The notes beneath the pieces are model-generated. The model did no database searches and was not told the origin of the DNA. It saw nothing but the letters and a program-made list of their open reading frames with translations. Position numbers and translations under genes: made by a program. Below, one piece after another: positions 1 through 8,892 of a stretch of DNA of 64,000 nucleotides; position 1 is the stretch's first letter, and the number at the start of each line of letters is the position of its first letter. Origin of the DNA: B30-G6 sp963701385 (lineage in GTDB: Bacteria > Desulfobacterota > Desulfobacteria > Desulfobacterales > B30-G6); the NCBI GenBank assembly GCA_963701385.1, contig CAVOZW010000007.1, positions 62,001 to 126,000 of the forward strand, in the 5' to 3' direction.

Positions 1-363
1 TTGGGCACGTTCCAGGTACTTGTTTAACATGTACCCGTGAGCCGCTCCCGGGCCATGGACACCACCAAAAGTAGAAACCGCTGCCGCCACACAAACGGGA
101 AGGTTCGGTCTGCCTGCACTCACACCGATGGCACCCACCGCCGATGGTGACATGGAATGCTCCAGGAACACCCCCATTTCGTACTTGAGCATTTTTTCTT
201 CTTTTTGGGTGGGAATTCGGTCTTGAAAGAGGACAAACATGGCATCATAAAACGAATAGCCCTCTTCAGCCATGTCACTGAGGTTGTACCCGCGCATCAC
301 GGTTTTTTCTTCCGTTTTGTAAGAAATAGATGTCTTTCTTCTAACCGACGGTTTTCTCTCCAT
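1..363 (-). CDS. Citrate synthase-family protein (N-terminal 121 residues; runs off the left edge)
   Basis: The visible 121 residues begin MERKPSVRRKTSISYK and contain the helical citrate-synthase pattern, ending in FGGVHGPGAAHGY, which matches the conserved glycine/histidine substrate-binding segment of the family. The ATG at 363 is preceded by a strong GGAGG Shine-Dalgarno. Family members condense acetyl-CoA or other acyl-CoAs with oxaloacetate, or cleave citryl-CoA. The short N-terminus and early placement of this motif resemble citryl-CoA lyase/citrate synthase-like proteins more than the usual ~430-residue enzyme, so the exact reaction is not settled. The C-terminal catalytic residues are outside the window. 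Confidence 0.75.
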   Translation of the reverse strand, partial: MERKPSVRRKTSISYKTEEKTVMRGYNLSDMAEEGYSFYDAMFVLFQDRIPTQKEEKMLKYEMGVFLEHSMSPSAVGAIGVSAGRPNLPVCVAAAVSTFGGVHGPGAAHGYMLNKYLERAQ

Positions 364-592
364 TTTTTCCTCCGATATGCCCCTAAAATAATGTAGCGCA
401 CCCTCATTGATGATACTTAATGGCGCTTGATACCCAAATTTTCGCTTTAATAAACAAACTGTAATCATAGGTCAACCTAATAAATATAATGAATTGCATG
501 ACAAAATATCATACCTGAACCGAGCGATTTTTCGCGAAGAGATGTGCCGAGATCTTGATGGAGGGAGGCTCGCAAAAAAAATGGCATACGAG

Positions 593-659
593 TGGATCTG
601 TCGAGGCTTTTTGCGAACCTTCGATCCGCAAGCGATTGGTGCGAATCGAGATAAAAATC
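593..659 (+). repeat. Dispersed repeat family E, copy 1
   Basis: The segment from TGGATCTGTCGAGGCTTT to GAATCGAGATAAAAATC recurs in inverted orientation at 29828-29898 and, shortened, at 36988-37025. It lies in the 442-base space between the divergent genes at 363 and 806. Apart from this repeat I see no gene, RNA or clear promoter in that space; the short open frame crossing it is explained by the repeat. Confidence 0.6.
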
Positions 660-805
660 AATCAGTTCAGGTTATCGTTTGGCCATGTATTGCCCATTGC
701 AATTCTCGAGCAGAAGGTGTAAAAAAAACGAACACCTGAACCTTTCCCAATTAAATGGGAGAAGCCCTATTATTATGTAAGGTTACCTGTTCTGAGGTCT
801 CTAGC

Positions 806-1474
806 GTGTTACATCAGGTCCTGTTTATCGGTAACAGTCATACCTATTTGAATTACATGCCCCGAATGCTTTCGGCGCTCGTCGCTTCAGAGGATCGGGG
901 TTTCACGCTGCTTGTCGATCAATGCACAGGGGACGGGACCGGTCTTGAGTGGCACTGGAAAAATCCGCCTACCCGGGATGCCATCCGGAAAAAACCGTGG
1001 GACTATGTTGTTTTGCAGGAACGTAGCGCTGGCCCGTTGGAAGAGCCGGACGCTTTTGCACGGTATGCCGAGTTGCTGGATGCAGAGATTCGAAGTCAAG
1101 GCGCCAAAACAATCTTGTTTTTGACCTGGGCCAACCGTTCACGGCCCGAAACCCAGGCTGTTTTGACAAATGCCTACACCATGACGGCATGCAAGCTCAA
1201 AGCCGCCCTGGCGCCGGTGGGTCGGGCGTGGGAGGCTATCCACAGGATTGCTCCCGGGTGTGAATTGCATCATCGGGATGGCCGTCATGCCAATCCTGTC
1301 GGATCTTACCTCACGGCCTGTGTGTTTTATTCCGTGTTGTTCAACACAAGCCCCCAAGGGCTTACCGGACGCTTCTATTTCAAAGGTAAGATGTGGGTGG
1401 ATCTGGAAAAAGACAGGGCCTCGTTGCTGCAGCAAGTGGCCTGGGAGACCTTCTCGAACAGGGGCCCCCTGTAA
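806..1474 (+). CDS. SGNH/GDSL-type hydrolase (DUF4886-like)
   Basis: A ~222-residue soluble protein starting VLHQVLFIGNSHTYLNY. GNSHT is the block I nucleophile motif of SGNH hydrolases, GDGTG suits the oxyanion glycine block, and the late DGRHANPVGSYLTA fits the catalytic Asp-x-x-His block. Such enzymes hydrolyse esters of carbohydrates, lipids or acyl chains; the substrate is unknown. I chose GTG at 806 because GAGG lies about 10 bases upstream and translation then begins right before the first beta strand; an ATG at 755 is in frame but has no ribosome binding site. No signal peptide is evident. It is not obviously linked to its neighbours. Confidence 0.7.
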   Translation: MLHQVLFIGNSHTYLNYMPRMLSALVASEDRGFTLLVDQCTGDGTGLEWHWKNPPTRDAIRKKPWDYVVLQERSAGPLEEPDAFARYAELLDAEIRSQGAKTILFLTWANRSRPETQAVLTNAYTMTACKLKAALAPVGRAWEAIHRIAPGCELHHRDGRHANPVGSYLTACVFYSVLFNTSPQGLTGRFYFKGKMWVDLEKDRASLLQQVAWETFSNRGPL

Positions 1475-1790
1475 ATTGCCTGGATTACCCATTTCGCTCT
1501 ATCTATGGCGAAAATCGAAAGTTGAGCTATAACTTTTGATTATTCTTAATATGATAAAAATTAGGTTGCATAATACAGGGTTTTATTTAACTATCGCGCA
1601 TTAATTAATAAACCATATTCATCGACGCCATGTTGCTAATTGCAGTTGAAGGTTGCGCGGTAAAATTACACTATTTTTGCTTGGCTTATTATACCGACTT
1701 TGGTACTGTTGCGCTGATTTAAGGTAAATGTTGGCGCGTATTCAATCATCGATATTTTTCTAATGCTACACAATCAGAAGGAGGAAAAAA
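1475..1790. other. AT-rich intergenic region ahead of the ABC importer
   Basis: This 316-base stretch has no gene. Positions about 1485-1535 resemble repeat family D (CATTTCGC ... AATCGAAAGTTGAG). The rest is AT-rich and should hold the promoter of the importer operon, but I cannot single out a convincing -35/-10 pair. A strong AAGGAGG ribosome binding site ends the region. Confidence 0.5.
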
Positions 1791-2846
1791 ATGAAACGTT
1801 TTCATTCAAACAGTTCAGTTCGTTTCTGGGGGATCTTGCTCGGGTTTGCTGCCGTGCTGGCTTTCATCGGCGTCTCCAACGTGTGCGCCGCGGAGATTCT
1901 AGTCTATACCGCACTCGAAGACGATGAATTGGCCATCTACATGAAAGATTGGGAAGCCAAACACCCCGATATCAAGGCAAACATTGTGCGGGACTCCACG
2001 GGCATTGTCACGGCAAAATTGCTGGCGGAAAAAGACAATCCCAGGGCGGATCTCATCTGGGGTGTGTCAGCCACCAGTCTGCTCGTCTGTGACCAGGTCG
2101 GCATGCTCATCGGGTACAATCCCAAGGGAATTGAAAAGCTAAAACCCGCTTTCTTTGATCAGAAGAACAAGGAAGCTCACTGGACCGGCCTCAAAGCCTA
2201 CATGACCGGTTTTGTGGGAAACACCATCGAAATGAAAGCCAAGGGGCTCAAAATGCCGCAGTCCTACGCGGATCTTCTGGACCCCATGTACAAAGGGCAA
2301 CTCGTCATGCCCAATCCCGCTTCATCCGGAACCGGTTTTCTGACGGTTTCCGCCATTCTTCAGATCATGGGCGAAGAGGCCGGCTGGGATTACCTGGACA
2401 AACTCCACCAGAACATCGCCGTATACACCCATTCCGGTTCCAAGCCCGCCAAGATGGCCGGCAAAGGCGAATACCCCATCGGCATCTCTTTTGCCTACCG
2501 GGGATTCAAACAAATGAAAAGCGGGGAACCGGTTGTGGTGGCCTTTCCCAAGGAAAAATCCGGATGGGAAGTTGAAGCCAACGGCCTCATAAAAAAGCCC
2601 AAGATCAAGAAAGAAGCCAAGATCTTCCTCGACTGGGCCATCAGCGACGACGCCTACAAAATGTATGCCACGGTCTATCCCATCATCGGTTCCAAAGTGG
2701 TCCCGGTTACCGTACCCGATGGATATCCCGCGGATCCCGTCGTACAGCTCATCGACAACGACTTTGACTGGGCTGCAAGAAACCGTTCCGCGATCCTGAA
2801 AGAATGGACCATGCGCTACGACGGTAAGAGTGAGCCCAAAAGCTAA
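1791..2846 (+). CDS. ABC transporter periplasmic substrate-binding protein, putative 2-aminoethylphosphonate type (PhnS2-like)
   Basis: A 351-residue protein with a signal peptide (basic start, hydrophobic core, cleavage near VCAAE) followed by an extracellular solute-binding fold of the iron/phosphonate cluster. Diagnostic stretches are VRDSTGIVTAKLLAEKDNP, NPASSGTGFL, the EEAGW block, NIAVYTHSGSKP and the C-terminal WTMRYDGKSEPKS, which I recognise from the TIGR03261-type putative 2-aminoethylphosphonate binding proteins rather than from ferric-ion binders. It should deliver substrate to the ATPase and fused permease that follow. A strong hairpin terminator after the gene probably makes it more abundant than the membrane parts. 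No phosphonate-degrading enzyme is seen nearby, so the substrate is inferred. Confidence 0.8.
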   Translation: MKRFHSNSSVRFWGILLGFAAVLAFIGVSNVCAAEILVYTALEDDELAIYMKDWEAKHPDIKANIVRDSTGIVTAKLLAEKDNPRADLIWGVSATSLLVCDQVGMLIGYNPKGIEKLKPAFFDQKNKEAHWTGLKAYMTGFVGNTIEMKAKGLKMPQSYADLLDPMYKGQLVMPNPASSGTGFLTVSAILQIMGEEAGWDYLDKLHQNIAVYTHSGSKPAKMAGKGEYPIGISFAYRGFKQMKSGEPVVVAFPKEKSGWEVEANGLIKKPKIKKEAKIFLDWAISDDAYKMYATVYPIIGSKVVPVTVPDGYPADPVVQLIDNDFDWAARNRSAILKEWTMRYDGKSEPKS

Positions 2847-2884
2847 TCGGTCGGGCACACTGCATTATAAGAGATTAACCTTTA

Positions 2885-2923
2885 CCGGCGTGCCCCTTAA
2901 TGGGGCATGCCGGCCCTTTTTTT
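2885..2923 (+). terminator. Intercistronic hairpin plus T-run in the importer operon
   Basis: Arms CCGGCGTGCCCC and GGGGCATGCCGG around a TTAAT loop, followed by CCC and seven T residues. It stands between the binding-protein gene and the ATPase gene, whose AAGGAG ribosome binding site follows directly. Partial read-through here would give an excess of binding protein over transporter. Confidence 0.8.
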
Positions 2924-2937
2924 AAGGAGTCCTTCCG

Positions 2938-4065
2938 ATGCCACCCGAATCGGCAAAAACTAACAATGGCGGTACGTTTTTGGAAGTCAAACATGTGACA
3001 AAAACATTTGGGCGTTTTGTTGCGCTGGAAGATGTCTCCATTGACGTATACCCCGGGGAACTGGTCTGTATCTTAGGGCCCAGCGGTTGCGGGAAAACCA
3101 CCCTTTTGCGTGTCATCGCAGGATTGGAAGAACAGAATGTGGGTCAGGTTTTTTTAAAAGGCAAGGATATCTCTCGCATGCCCACCTCCCAACGGGAATG
3201 CGGTATCGTTTTCCAATCCTATGCCCTGTTCCCAAACCTGACGGCCACTCAGAACGTGGCCTATGGTCTCAAGGGCTCAAAATTCGAAAAAGGGCAAAAA
3301 GTCGCCAGGACCCGGGAGATGCTCGAGTTGGTCGACTTATCTGAAATCGGAAAAAAATACCCTGCTCAGCTTTCGGGCGGTCAGCAGCAACGGGTGGCGC
3401 TGGCTCGCGCGCTGGCACCAAGCCCTGCCATGCTGCTCCTGGATGAACCGCTTTCAGCGCTCGATGCACAGGTCCGGATTTATCTTAGAAGTGAAATTCG
3501 TGATCTCCAGCAACGCCTCCAGATTACCACTATCATGGTTACCCATGACCAGGAAGAAGCCCTGACCATGGCGGATCGGATCATCCTCATGGATGCCGGC
3601 CGCATTATCCAGTGTGCCTCGCCCCAGTCCATCTATCACACACCGGATGATACGTTTGTGGCGGGGTTTATCGGCGCCATGAATTTTCTGGAGGGCTGGA
3701 CAGTCATAAATGAAAACACCCTCACCTACGGAAACCTGACCCTTAAAACAATGAACGGAAAAGCCAAGCAGTTTCAGGGCAGAGAAACGACGGTCACCAT
3801 ACGCCCTGAAGACATCAGGGTTCTCGATGAAGATAAGAGCGGTGAAAATATTCTTTTCACGGTGGTTGAAAAAATCGAGTTTCGCGGCGCATCTTACCGC
3901 TTGTTCCTGCGCCTGAAAATCGACGATCCGGGTCTGGACGCTCCGGTGATCGAGGTGGATCTCGCCGCCGAGAAGATCAAGCGATTCAAAATCAAACTGG
4001 AGAGCATAGTGCCGGTTTACCTCCCCCCGGAACGATTGTTGATATTTAGACCAGCAGGATCTTGA
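2938..4065 (+). CDS. ABC transporter ATPase of the putative 2-aminoethylphosphonate importer (PhnT2-like)
   Basis: A 375-residue cytoplasmic ATPase with Walker A GPSGCGKTT, Q-loop region QSYALFPNLT, signature LSGGQQQRVALARAL, Walker B LLLDEPLSALD and switch histidine in VTHDQEEA. The ~140-residue C-terminal extension, with RPEDIRV, is the TOBE/OB-type regulatory domain of polyamine/iron/phosphonate importers. It energises the fused permease encoded 130 bases downstream. The ATG follows AAGGAG at good spacing. The 130-base gap to the permease has no gene. Confidence 0.88.
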   Translation: MPPESAKTNNGGTFLEVKHVTKTFGRFVALEDVSIDVYPGELVCILGPSGCGKTTLLRVIAGLEEQNVGQVFLKGKDISRMPTSQRECGIVFQSYALFPNLTATQNVAYGLKGSKFEKGQKVARTREMLELVDLSEIGKKYPAQLSGGQQQRVALARALAPSPAMLLLDEPLSALDAQVRIYLRSEIRDLQQRLQITTIMVTHDQEEALTMADRIILMDAGRIIQCASPQSIYHTPDDTFVAGFIGAMNFLEGWTVINENTLTYGNLTLKTMNGKAKQFQGRETTVTIRPEDIRVLDEDKSGENILFTVVEKIEFRGASYRLFLRLKIDDPGLDAPVIEVDLAAEKIKRFKIKLESIVPVYLPPERLLIFRPAGS

Positions 4066-4195
4066 ACTTAAGAAGCATTTAGAAACGATGTTATCAAGCG
4101 CAACAATGTCACCTCTTCGCAAGAAGTGCGACCACTCAGGAAAAATCTGGGCCAGCGGCGCGGAATAGGTAAATACAAAAGATCTCGGACAATCC

Positions 4196-6304
4196 ATGCC
4201 AACAATAGATACAATAAGTAACGAACAGGACATTCATAAAAACAAAACCGCATTCGATCCCCAAAGCGTGGTTTTAAAGAAGGTCCGCCAGAATACCAGC
4301 GCAGAGAACTGGCTCAAAAGGGCATTGATTTTCCTCCTGGTCCTCTGGATGCTCGTTGCCGTCGTTCTTCCCGTATACCAACTTATCGATCGCAGCATGC
4401 ACGCCGAAGTCCTGGTATCCATCTGGGGAAGTGACGATGTGCGCATTGGCGGAAGACGCGTCTATATTGACGGCGAAACCCTGCAATTGAATATCGACAA
4501 GAAATCGTTCCCCCTGACCAACAACATCCTTTCGTACGATGGTATCACGGTGGATATACGGGATAACCGCATCTACCAGGTATCCTGTACCAAAGCGATG
4601 AATTACGCAGAGCCGGTAAAGATAAAAGAGGTCACCACCCGGATTGATGGGGACCGCTATTTCATCGACGGTGTCCTGTTAGAGGGTGATGAATACAGTG
4701 GCCAGGTTGACCGATGGATCGGGCTGAGCAACTTTGTGAGCTATTTTACCAATGAAGCCCTCTACTATTCTGTTTTCAACAGTCTTTTCGTTTCCGTGGT
4801 CACCACCTTCGTCGCCGTCATTCTCGCGCTGGTATACGCCTATGCGGTCACCCGGACCCTGATTCCGGGAAAGGCCTTTTTCCGGGTGGTTGCCATGCTG
4901 CCCCTGTATGCACCCACCATGCTGTACGGTCTGTCACTTGTTTTTATCTTCGGCAACAAAGGATTCATTACTACCGGCTTTTTCGGCCACCTGCCTTGGC
5001 TGGCCTGGGATATCGGGCTGTACGGCCCCGTGGGAATTATCATCGCCGAGGTGGTGTTCACCTTTCCGGCCGCCTACATGATTCTCATGGTTTCGTTGCT
5101 CAACACCGACGCCCGACTCTACGAAGCGGCCATCAGCCTGGGTGCCAAAAAACCACGCATCTTTTTTACGGTGACCCTCCCCGGGATAAAGTTCGGCCTG
5201 GTAAGCGCTATTTTCGTCTGTTTTACCCTATGCTTTACCGATTTCGGTGCCCCCAAAGTCGTGGGCGGGAACTACAACATCCTGGCAGTTGATATTTACA
5301 AACAGGTCATCGGCCAGCAGAATTTTGGCATGGGCGCCACCATCAGCATTATTCTGCTCATTCCGGCGGTCATCTCCTTTATGGCGGATAGAATCGTACA
5401 GCGACGGCAGGTGGTCGCCATGACTGCCAGAAGCGTGCCCTATACACCCAAACGCAATTGGAGCACGGACACGGCGATGTTTACCATCGCATCCCTGATT
5501 GCCGGTTTTATACTCGCCATGCTGTTTGCCGGTGGATTCGGATCCCTGGTAAAAATGTGGCCCTATGACTTCTCCCTCGGCCTGTGGCATTACACTTTTA
5601 GAGATGTAGGCGGCGGCGGATACGGTGCCTTCTGGAACAGTATCCGCATGGCAAGCTATTCGGCCATTCTCGGAACCATGATCACCTTTGGATCGGCCTA
5701 TCTCATCGAAAAAACCCGGCGGGTGGCCATTCTGAGACAGACGTCCTATTTTCTTTCCATTCTGCCCCTTGCGCTGCCCGGCCTGGTCATCGGCATCGCC
5801 TACATCTTTTTTTTCAATACCACGCACTTCACCATCCCGTTGACGAATATTTCAATCGCAAATCCGGCCTATGCCCTGTACGGTACGCTCTGGATCCTGG
5901 TCATCGCCAATATCATCCATTTCTACACGGTCAGCTTTCTAACCGCCACCTCTGCACTGCGGCAACTCGACAAGGAATTCGAAACCGTGTCCGAGTCCAT
6001 GTCCGTTCCCTTTTATCGGACATTTTTCCGCGTAACCGTTCCGGTCTGCTTTCCGGCCATTGTAGAAATCGCCATGTACCTTTTTGTCAGTTCCATGGCA
6101 ACGGTTTCGGCGGTTATTTTTCTGTATTCCTCGGACACGACCCTTGCGTCCGTGGCCGTCGTCAACATGGATGATGCCGGAGATCAGGCGCCCGCAGCCG
6201 CCATGTGCATGCTCATCGTTCTTTCCAACATTGTAGTGAGAATCGCCAGCGAGGTGGTCAACGCGATTTTCAGAAGATCAACCTCGGCCTGGCGGACGAA
6301 ATAA
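4196..6304 (+). CDS. Fused two-domain ABC permease (PhnU2-like) with a periplasmic insertion
   Basis: A 702-residue inner-membrane protein with two binding-protein-dependent permease units in tandem. The EAA-type loops are visible as EAAISLGAKKPRIFFTVTLP in the first half and ETVSESMSVPFYRTFFRVTVP-like sequence in the second. This is the fused-permease architecture of the ferric/2-aminoethylphosphonate group. After the first transmembrane helix (about residues 38-62), a mostly polar segment of about 110-120 residues precedes the conserved LSNFVSYFTNEALYYSVFNS block; family members I know are nearer 570 residues and lack it. The ATG at 4196 has only a weak ribosome binding site. Confidence 0.82.
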   Translation: MPTIDTISNEQDIHKNKTAFDPQSVVLKKVRQNTSAENWLKRALIFLLVLWMLVAVVLPVYQLIDRSMHAEVLVSIWGSDDVRIGGRRVYIDGETLQLNIDKKSFPLTNNILSYDGITVDIRDNRIYQVSCTKAMNYAEPVKIKEVTTRIDGDRYFIDGVLLEGDEYSGQVDRWIGLSNFVSYFTNEALYYSVFNSLFVSVVTTFVAVILALVYAYAVTRTLIPGKAFFRVVAMLPLYAPTMLYGLSLVFIFGNKGFITTGFFGHLPWLAWDIGLYGPVGIIIAEVVFTFPAAYMILMVSLLNTDARLYEAAISLGAKKPRIFFTVTLPGIKFGLVSAIFVCFTLCFTDFGAPKVVGGNYNILAVDIYKQVIGQQNFGMGATISIILLIPAVISFMADRIVQRRQVVAMTARSVPYTPKRNWSTDTAMFTIASLIAGFILAMLFAGGFGSLVKMWPYDFSLGLWHYTFRDVGGGGYGAFWNSIRMASYSAILGTMITFGSAYLIEKTRRVAILRQTSYFLSILPLALPGLVIGIAYIFFFNTTHFTIPLTNISIANPAYALYGTLWILVIANIIHFYTVSFLTATSALRQLDKEFETVSESMSVPFYRTFFRVTVPVCFPAIVEIAMYLFVSSMATVSAVIFLYSSDTTLASVAVVNMDDAGDQAPAAAMCMLIVLSNIVVRIASEVVNAIFRRSTSAWRTK

Positions 6305-6339
6305 TCTCCGAAAACAACATGACCTTGATGAAGTTCTCG

Positions 6340-7530
6340 CTAAGTAGCCGGATTAGATGGGAACTCCTTTGAAAGCAGGTAGGCCAGGGGCAGCGTGGTA
6401 AGGGCTGTCAAACCGATAACGACAACGGTCAAGGCCACCCCTGCCGCGTCACTGAGCAAACCGAATACCGGTGGACCCAGGGCCGCCCCGATGATAATCG
6501 CCGTGTAAAACAAACCAAAAACACGCGGCGTATGGGTCGCTGAAACAAAATCGGCCACCGTCCCGTATAGCACGGATGAGGTCCCGTTCAGCACGATTCC
6601 GAGCAATGGCAGGAAGACATAAATGCCAGACAGCGACGCCCCATAGAGGTATATGATCCCCAAACCGGTAATGCCTTCGGTGATGGTTATGGACGGGATG
6701 ATACCGATTTTTTCAGCCAGAATGCCACAGATAAACTTTCCGAATGCCCCGCCAATAAAAAGCAAAGACAGGGCCAGACCGGTGGATTCCATGGGCATAC
6801 CCTTGCCGATGAGCAAGAACGGCAGAAAGGTAATCAGCGTGGAGCGAACGGCCGTATCGATAAATCCGATGCTCGCTAAGGTCAAAAAAGCCTTTTTGTT
6901 TTCGATTCCCCACCCGCTGAATTTCTCATACGCCCGGCCTGTCTCGATATCCATGCCGCCGAAATGATTTCTGCGCAACAGTCCATAAAGACCCAGCGTC
7001 ATTACAAGGCCAAAAAGACCATACCCAAAACAGAGAACGCGCCAGCCGGTAATGGATAAAACTACGGCTGCGACAACCGGGAAAAGAAATTTTCCCATAT
7101 CACCGGTGAAGTTATAGGTCCCCAGAGCGATGCGACGGTTGCCATGCGCATAGGCCTTGGATATCATCGATGAAGCCAGGGGATGCTGCACCCCGGCACC
7201 CAGCCCGCCGATGATGAGAAGGGCACACAGGACGTAGATGTTGCGGCTGAAAGCGATCCCCATGAAGCTTACGGTCGTGACAAAGGTACCGAGCGTCAGC
7301 AGTCTGCGTTCACCGTAGCGTTCCCCCAGAAAGCCCGCCGGTATCTGAAACAAGGCCGTGGCACCTTCGAAACAGGTAATGATCAAGCCCACCTGCGTAA
7401 GAGAAAGCTGGAAAGCCATTTTCCAGAAAGGCAGCAGCACGGCCAGCCCGTCTGCAATACTGTCGTGGAAGATATGGAAAAGGCACCCGCTGACGAGAAT
7501 TTTTCTTTTACGGGAATTTTGGGTTGTCAT
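6340..7530 (-). CDS. Major facilitator superfamily transporter
   Basis: A 396-residue polytopic membrane protein with about twelve hydrophobic segments in two halves. The loop motif GFLGERYGERRLL after helix 2 is the MFS A-motif, and a weaker counterpart (GILAEKIG) lies in the second half. The N-terminus (HIFHDSIADGL) resembles the fosmidomycin-resistance/sugar-efflux branch, but no substrate can be assigned. The ATG at 7530 has AGGA a few bases upstream. It converges on the importer permease, with 35 bases between the stops. Confidence 0.8.
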   Translation of the reverse strand: MTTQNSRKRKILVSGCLFHIFHDSIADGLAVLLPFWKMAFQLSLTQVGLIITCFEGATALFQIPAGFLGERYGERRLLTLGTFVTTVSFMGIAFSRNIYVLCALLIIGGLGAGVQHPLASSMISKAYAHGNRRIALGTYNFTGDMGKFLFPVVAAVVLSITGWRVLCFGYGLFGLVMTLGLYGLLRRNHFGGMDIETGRAYEKFSGWGIENKKAFLTLASIGFIDTAVRSTLITFLPFLLIGKGMPMESTGLALSLLFIGGAFGKFICGILAEKIGIIPSITITEGITGLGIIYLYGASLSGIYVFLPLLGIVLNGTSSVLYGTVADFVSATHTPRVFGLFYTAIIIGAALGPPVFGLLSDAAGVALTVVVIGLTALTTLPLAYLLSKEFPSNPAT

Positions 7531-7657
7531 AAATCCTGCCGTATCCTGATAATGTCCCGAAATTAAACCGCAGGGAACATATCACAACAGCGTAGGAATT
7601 TGCTATAAGTATGTTTTGCATAAAACAATGCATACATAATTACGAATGAACGTCGAA

Positions 7658-7700
7658 CTGCGAATGGTCCGCAACACAGCGGATGCAGTAAGATCGCTGC
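7658..7700. repeat. 43-base half copy of palindromic repeat A
   Basis: This 43-base segment, beginning CTGCGAATGGTCCGCAACAC, is identical to the right arm of the complete element at 7744-7857. It lies in the 330-base space between the MFS gene and moaA, which holds nothing else recognisable except AT-rich sequence near the MFS start. Confidence 0.8.
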
Positions 7701-7743
7701 AGACTAGGCCATTCTGAAAGAATTGGAAAGAAAATTACTTGAA

Positions 7744-7857
7744 TTTTTCACGAAGCGAGGTTGCTGCAGACGCAAGGCGTCGGACCATGAAGCCGTAGTA
7801 AGTCTACTGCGAATGGTCCGCAACACAGCGGATGCAGTAAGATCGCTGCGTGAAAAA
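7744..7857. repeat. Palindromic MITE-like repeat A
   Basis: An imperfect inverted repeat about 114 bases long. It begins TTTTTCACG and ends CGTGAAAAA, with inner matching arms GTCGGACCAT and ATGGTCCG around a centre GCCGTAGTAAGTCTACTGC. It ends three bases before the moaA stop codon, so it could fold at the 3' end of the moaA transcript. No coding capacity. Confidence 0.75.
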
Positions 7858-7860
7858 GGC

Positions 7861-8847
7861 TTATCCGCCGATACCCGACATGGGGTCGTGAACCCGTAAA
7901 GGGCTGCCCGGGGCAAAATGGTGGGACGCGTGTTTATACTGTACCGCACGAAAAAAGACGGCTTTCAATTCATCGTCACTGCAGCCGCGCCTCAAAGGAC
8001 CTCTAATATCCAGCTGTTTATCGGAAAGCAGACAGGGACGAAGCTGCCCATTGGCTGTCAAGCGTAAGCGATTACACGTATGGCAGAAGTGTTGACTCAT
8101 GGCTTGAATAAACCCGATCTCGCCCCTGGCGCCCTTGATACGATATCGCTGGGCCGGGCCATCCATATGTTTCCTCGTAACCGGGACCAGATCACCCAAA
8201 GGGCTGAGACAGGTCTTTATATCGGGCGTTAGAATATAATCACTGCTGTTCATCTGGGCGTTTCCAATGGGCATGTATTCGATGAAGCGGATGTGAAACG
8301 GGTATGTCAAGGAAAGCTTGGCCAGATCCACAAATTCATCGTCGTTGTATCCCCTCAGGGCGACCACATTCAACTTGATGGGATCAAACCCGTGTGCATA
8401 GGCCTTTTCGATGCCTGCCCACACCTGGTCAAAAAGGTCATATCCTGTGATGTGTTTGAATTTTTCGCGATTCAAGGTGTCCAGGCTGATATTGATGCGC
8501 TTGATGCCGGCGGTCTCAATTTTTTCGATATTCTCGGCCAGCATCACGCCGTTGGTGGTAAGAGAAATGTCGGACAACCCATCGATGGCGACCAGTTCCT
8601 CTAAAAATTCGTAAACACCTTTTCGCATGAGGGGTTCGCCGCCGGTCAGCCGAACCTTTGAAATACCCAGACGCACGCCAAGCCTGACAACCCGCAGGAT
8701 TTCTTCGTAGCGTAGGATATCATCGTGGGGCAGCTTTGGAACCAAGCCCCCCGGCGCACAATACAAACAGCGCAGGTTACACCTGTCCGTAATGGATATA
8801 CGCAGGTAGTTCAGATGGCGATTGTATTTGTCGATCAGTTCAGGCAT
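7861..8847 (-). CDS. moaA: GTP 3',8-cyclase MoaA (molybdenum cofactor step 1)
   Basis: A 328-residue radical-SAM enzyme. The N-terminal CNLRCLYC holds the three cysteines of the SAM-binding 4Fe-4S cluster, followed by LTGGEPLMR. A C-terminal CHTCNRLRLTANGQLRPCL supplies the second cluster that binds GTP, and the protein ends in the conserved GIGG tail needed for activity. It converts GTP to 3',8-cyclo-GTP for molybdopterin synthesis, relevant to molybdo- or tungsto-enzymes in an anaerobe. It lies 45 bases downstream of cobA/hemD on the same strand and may be cotranscribed. Length is normal. Confidence 0.95.
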   Translation of the reverse strand: MPELIDKYNRHLNYLRISITDRCNLRCLYCAPGGLVPKLPHDDILRYEEILRVVRLGVRLGISKVRLTGGEPLMRKGVYEFLEELVAIDGLSDISLTTNGVMLAENIEKIETAGIKRINISLDTLNREKFKHITGYDLFDQVWAGIEKAYAHGFDPIKLNVVALRGYNDDEFVDLAKLSLTYPFHIRFIEYMPIGNAQMNSSDYILTPDIKTCLSPLGDLVPVTRKHMDGPAQRYRIKGARGEIGFIQAMSQHFCHTCNRLRLTANGQLRPCLLSDKQLDIRGPLRRGCSDDELKAVFFRAVQYKHASHHFAPGSPLRVHDPMSGIGG

Positions 8848-8892
8848 TGTTCAAATTTATTTCAACCGTCTTACAGTCTTTGGCCTAAAAGC

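Noticed and set aside
494..739. An 81-codon open frame on the plus strand
   Set aside because: It runs through repeat family E (copies at 29828 and 36988), has no ribosome binding site and no recognisable motif.
1791..6304. Ferric-iron importer as the identity of the ABC system
   Set aside because: The binding-protein stretches NIAVYTHSGSKP and WTMRYDGKSEPKS point to the putative 2-aminoethylphosphonate group; iron cannot be fully excluded.
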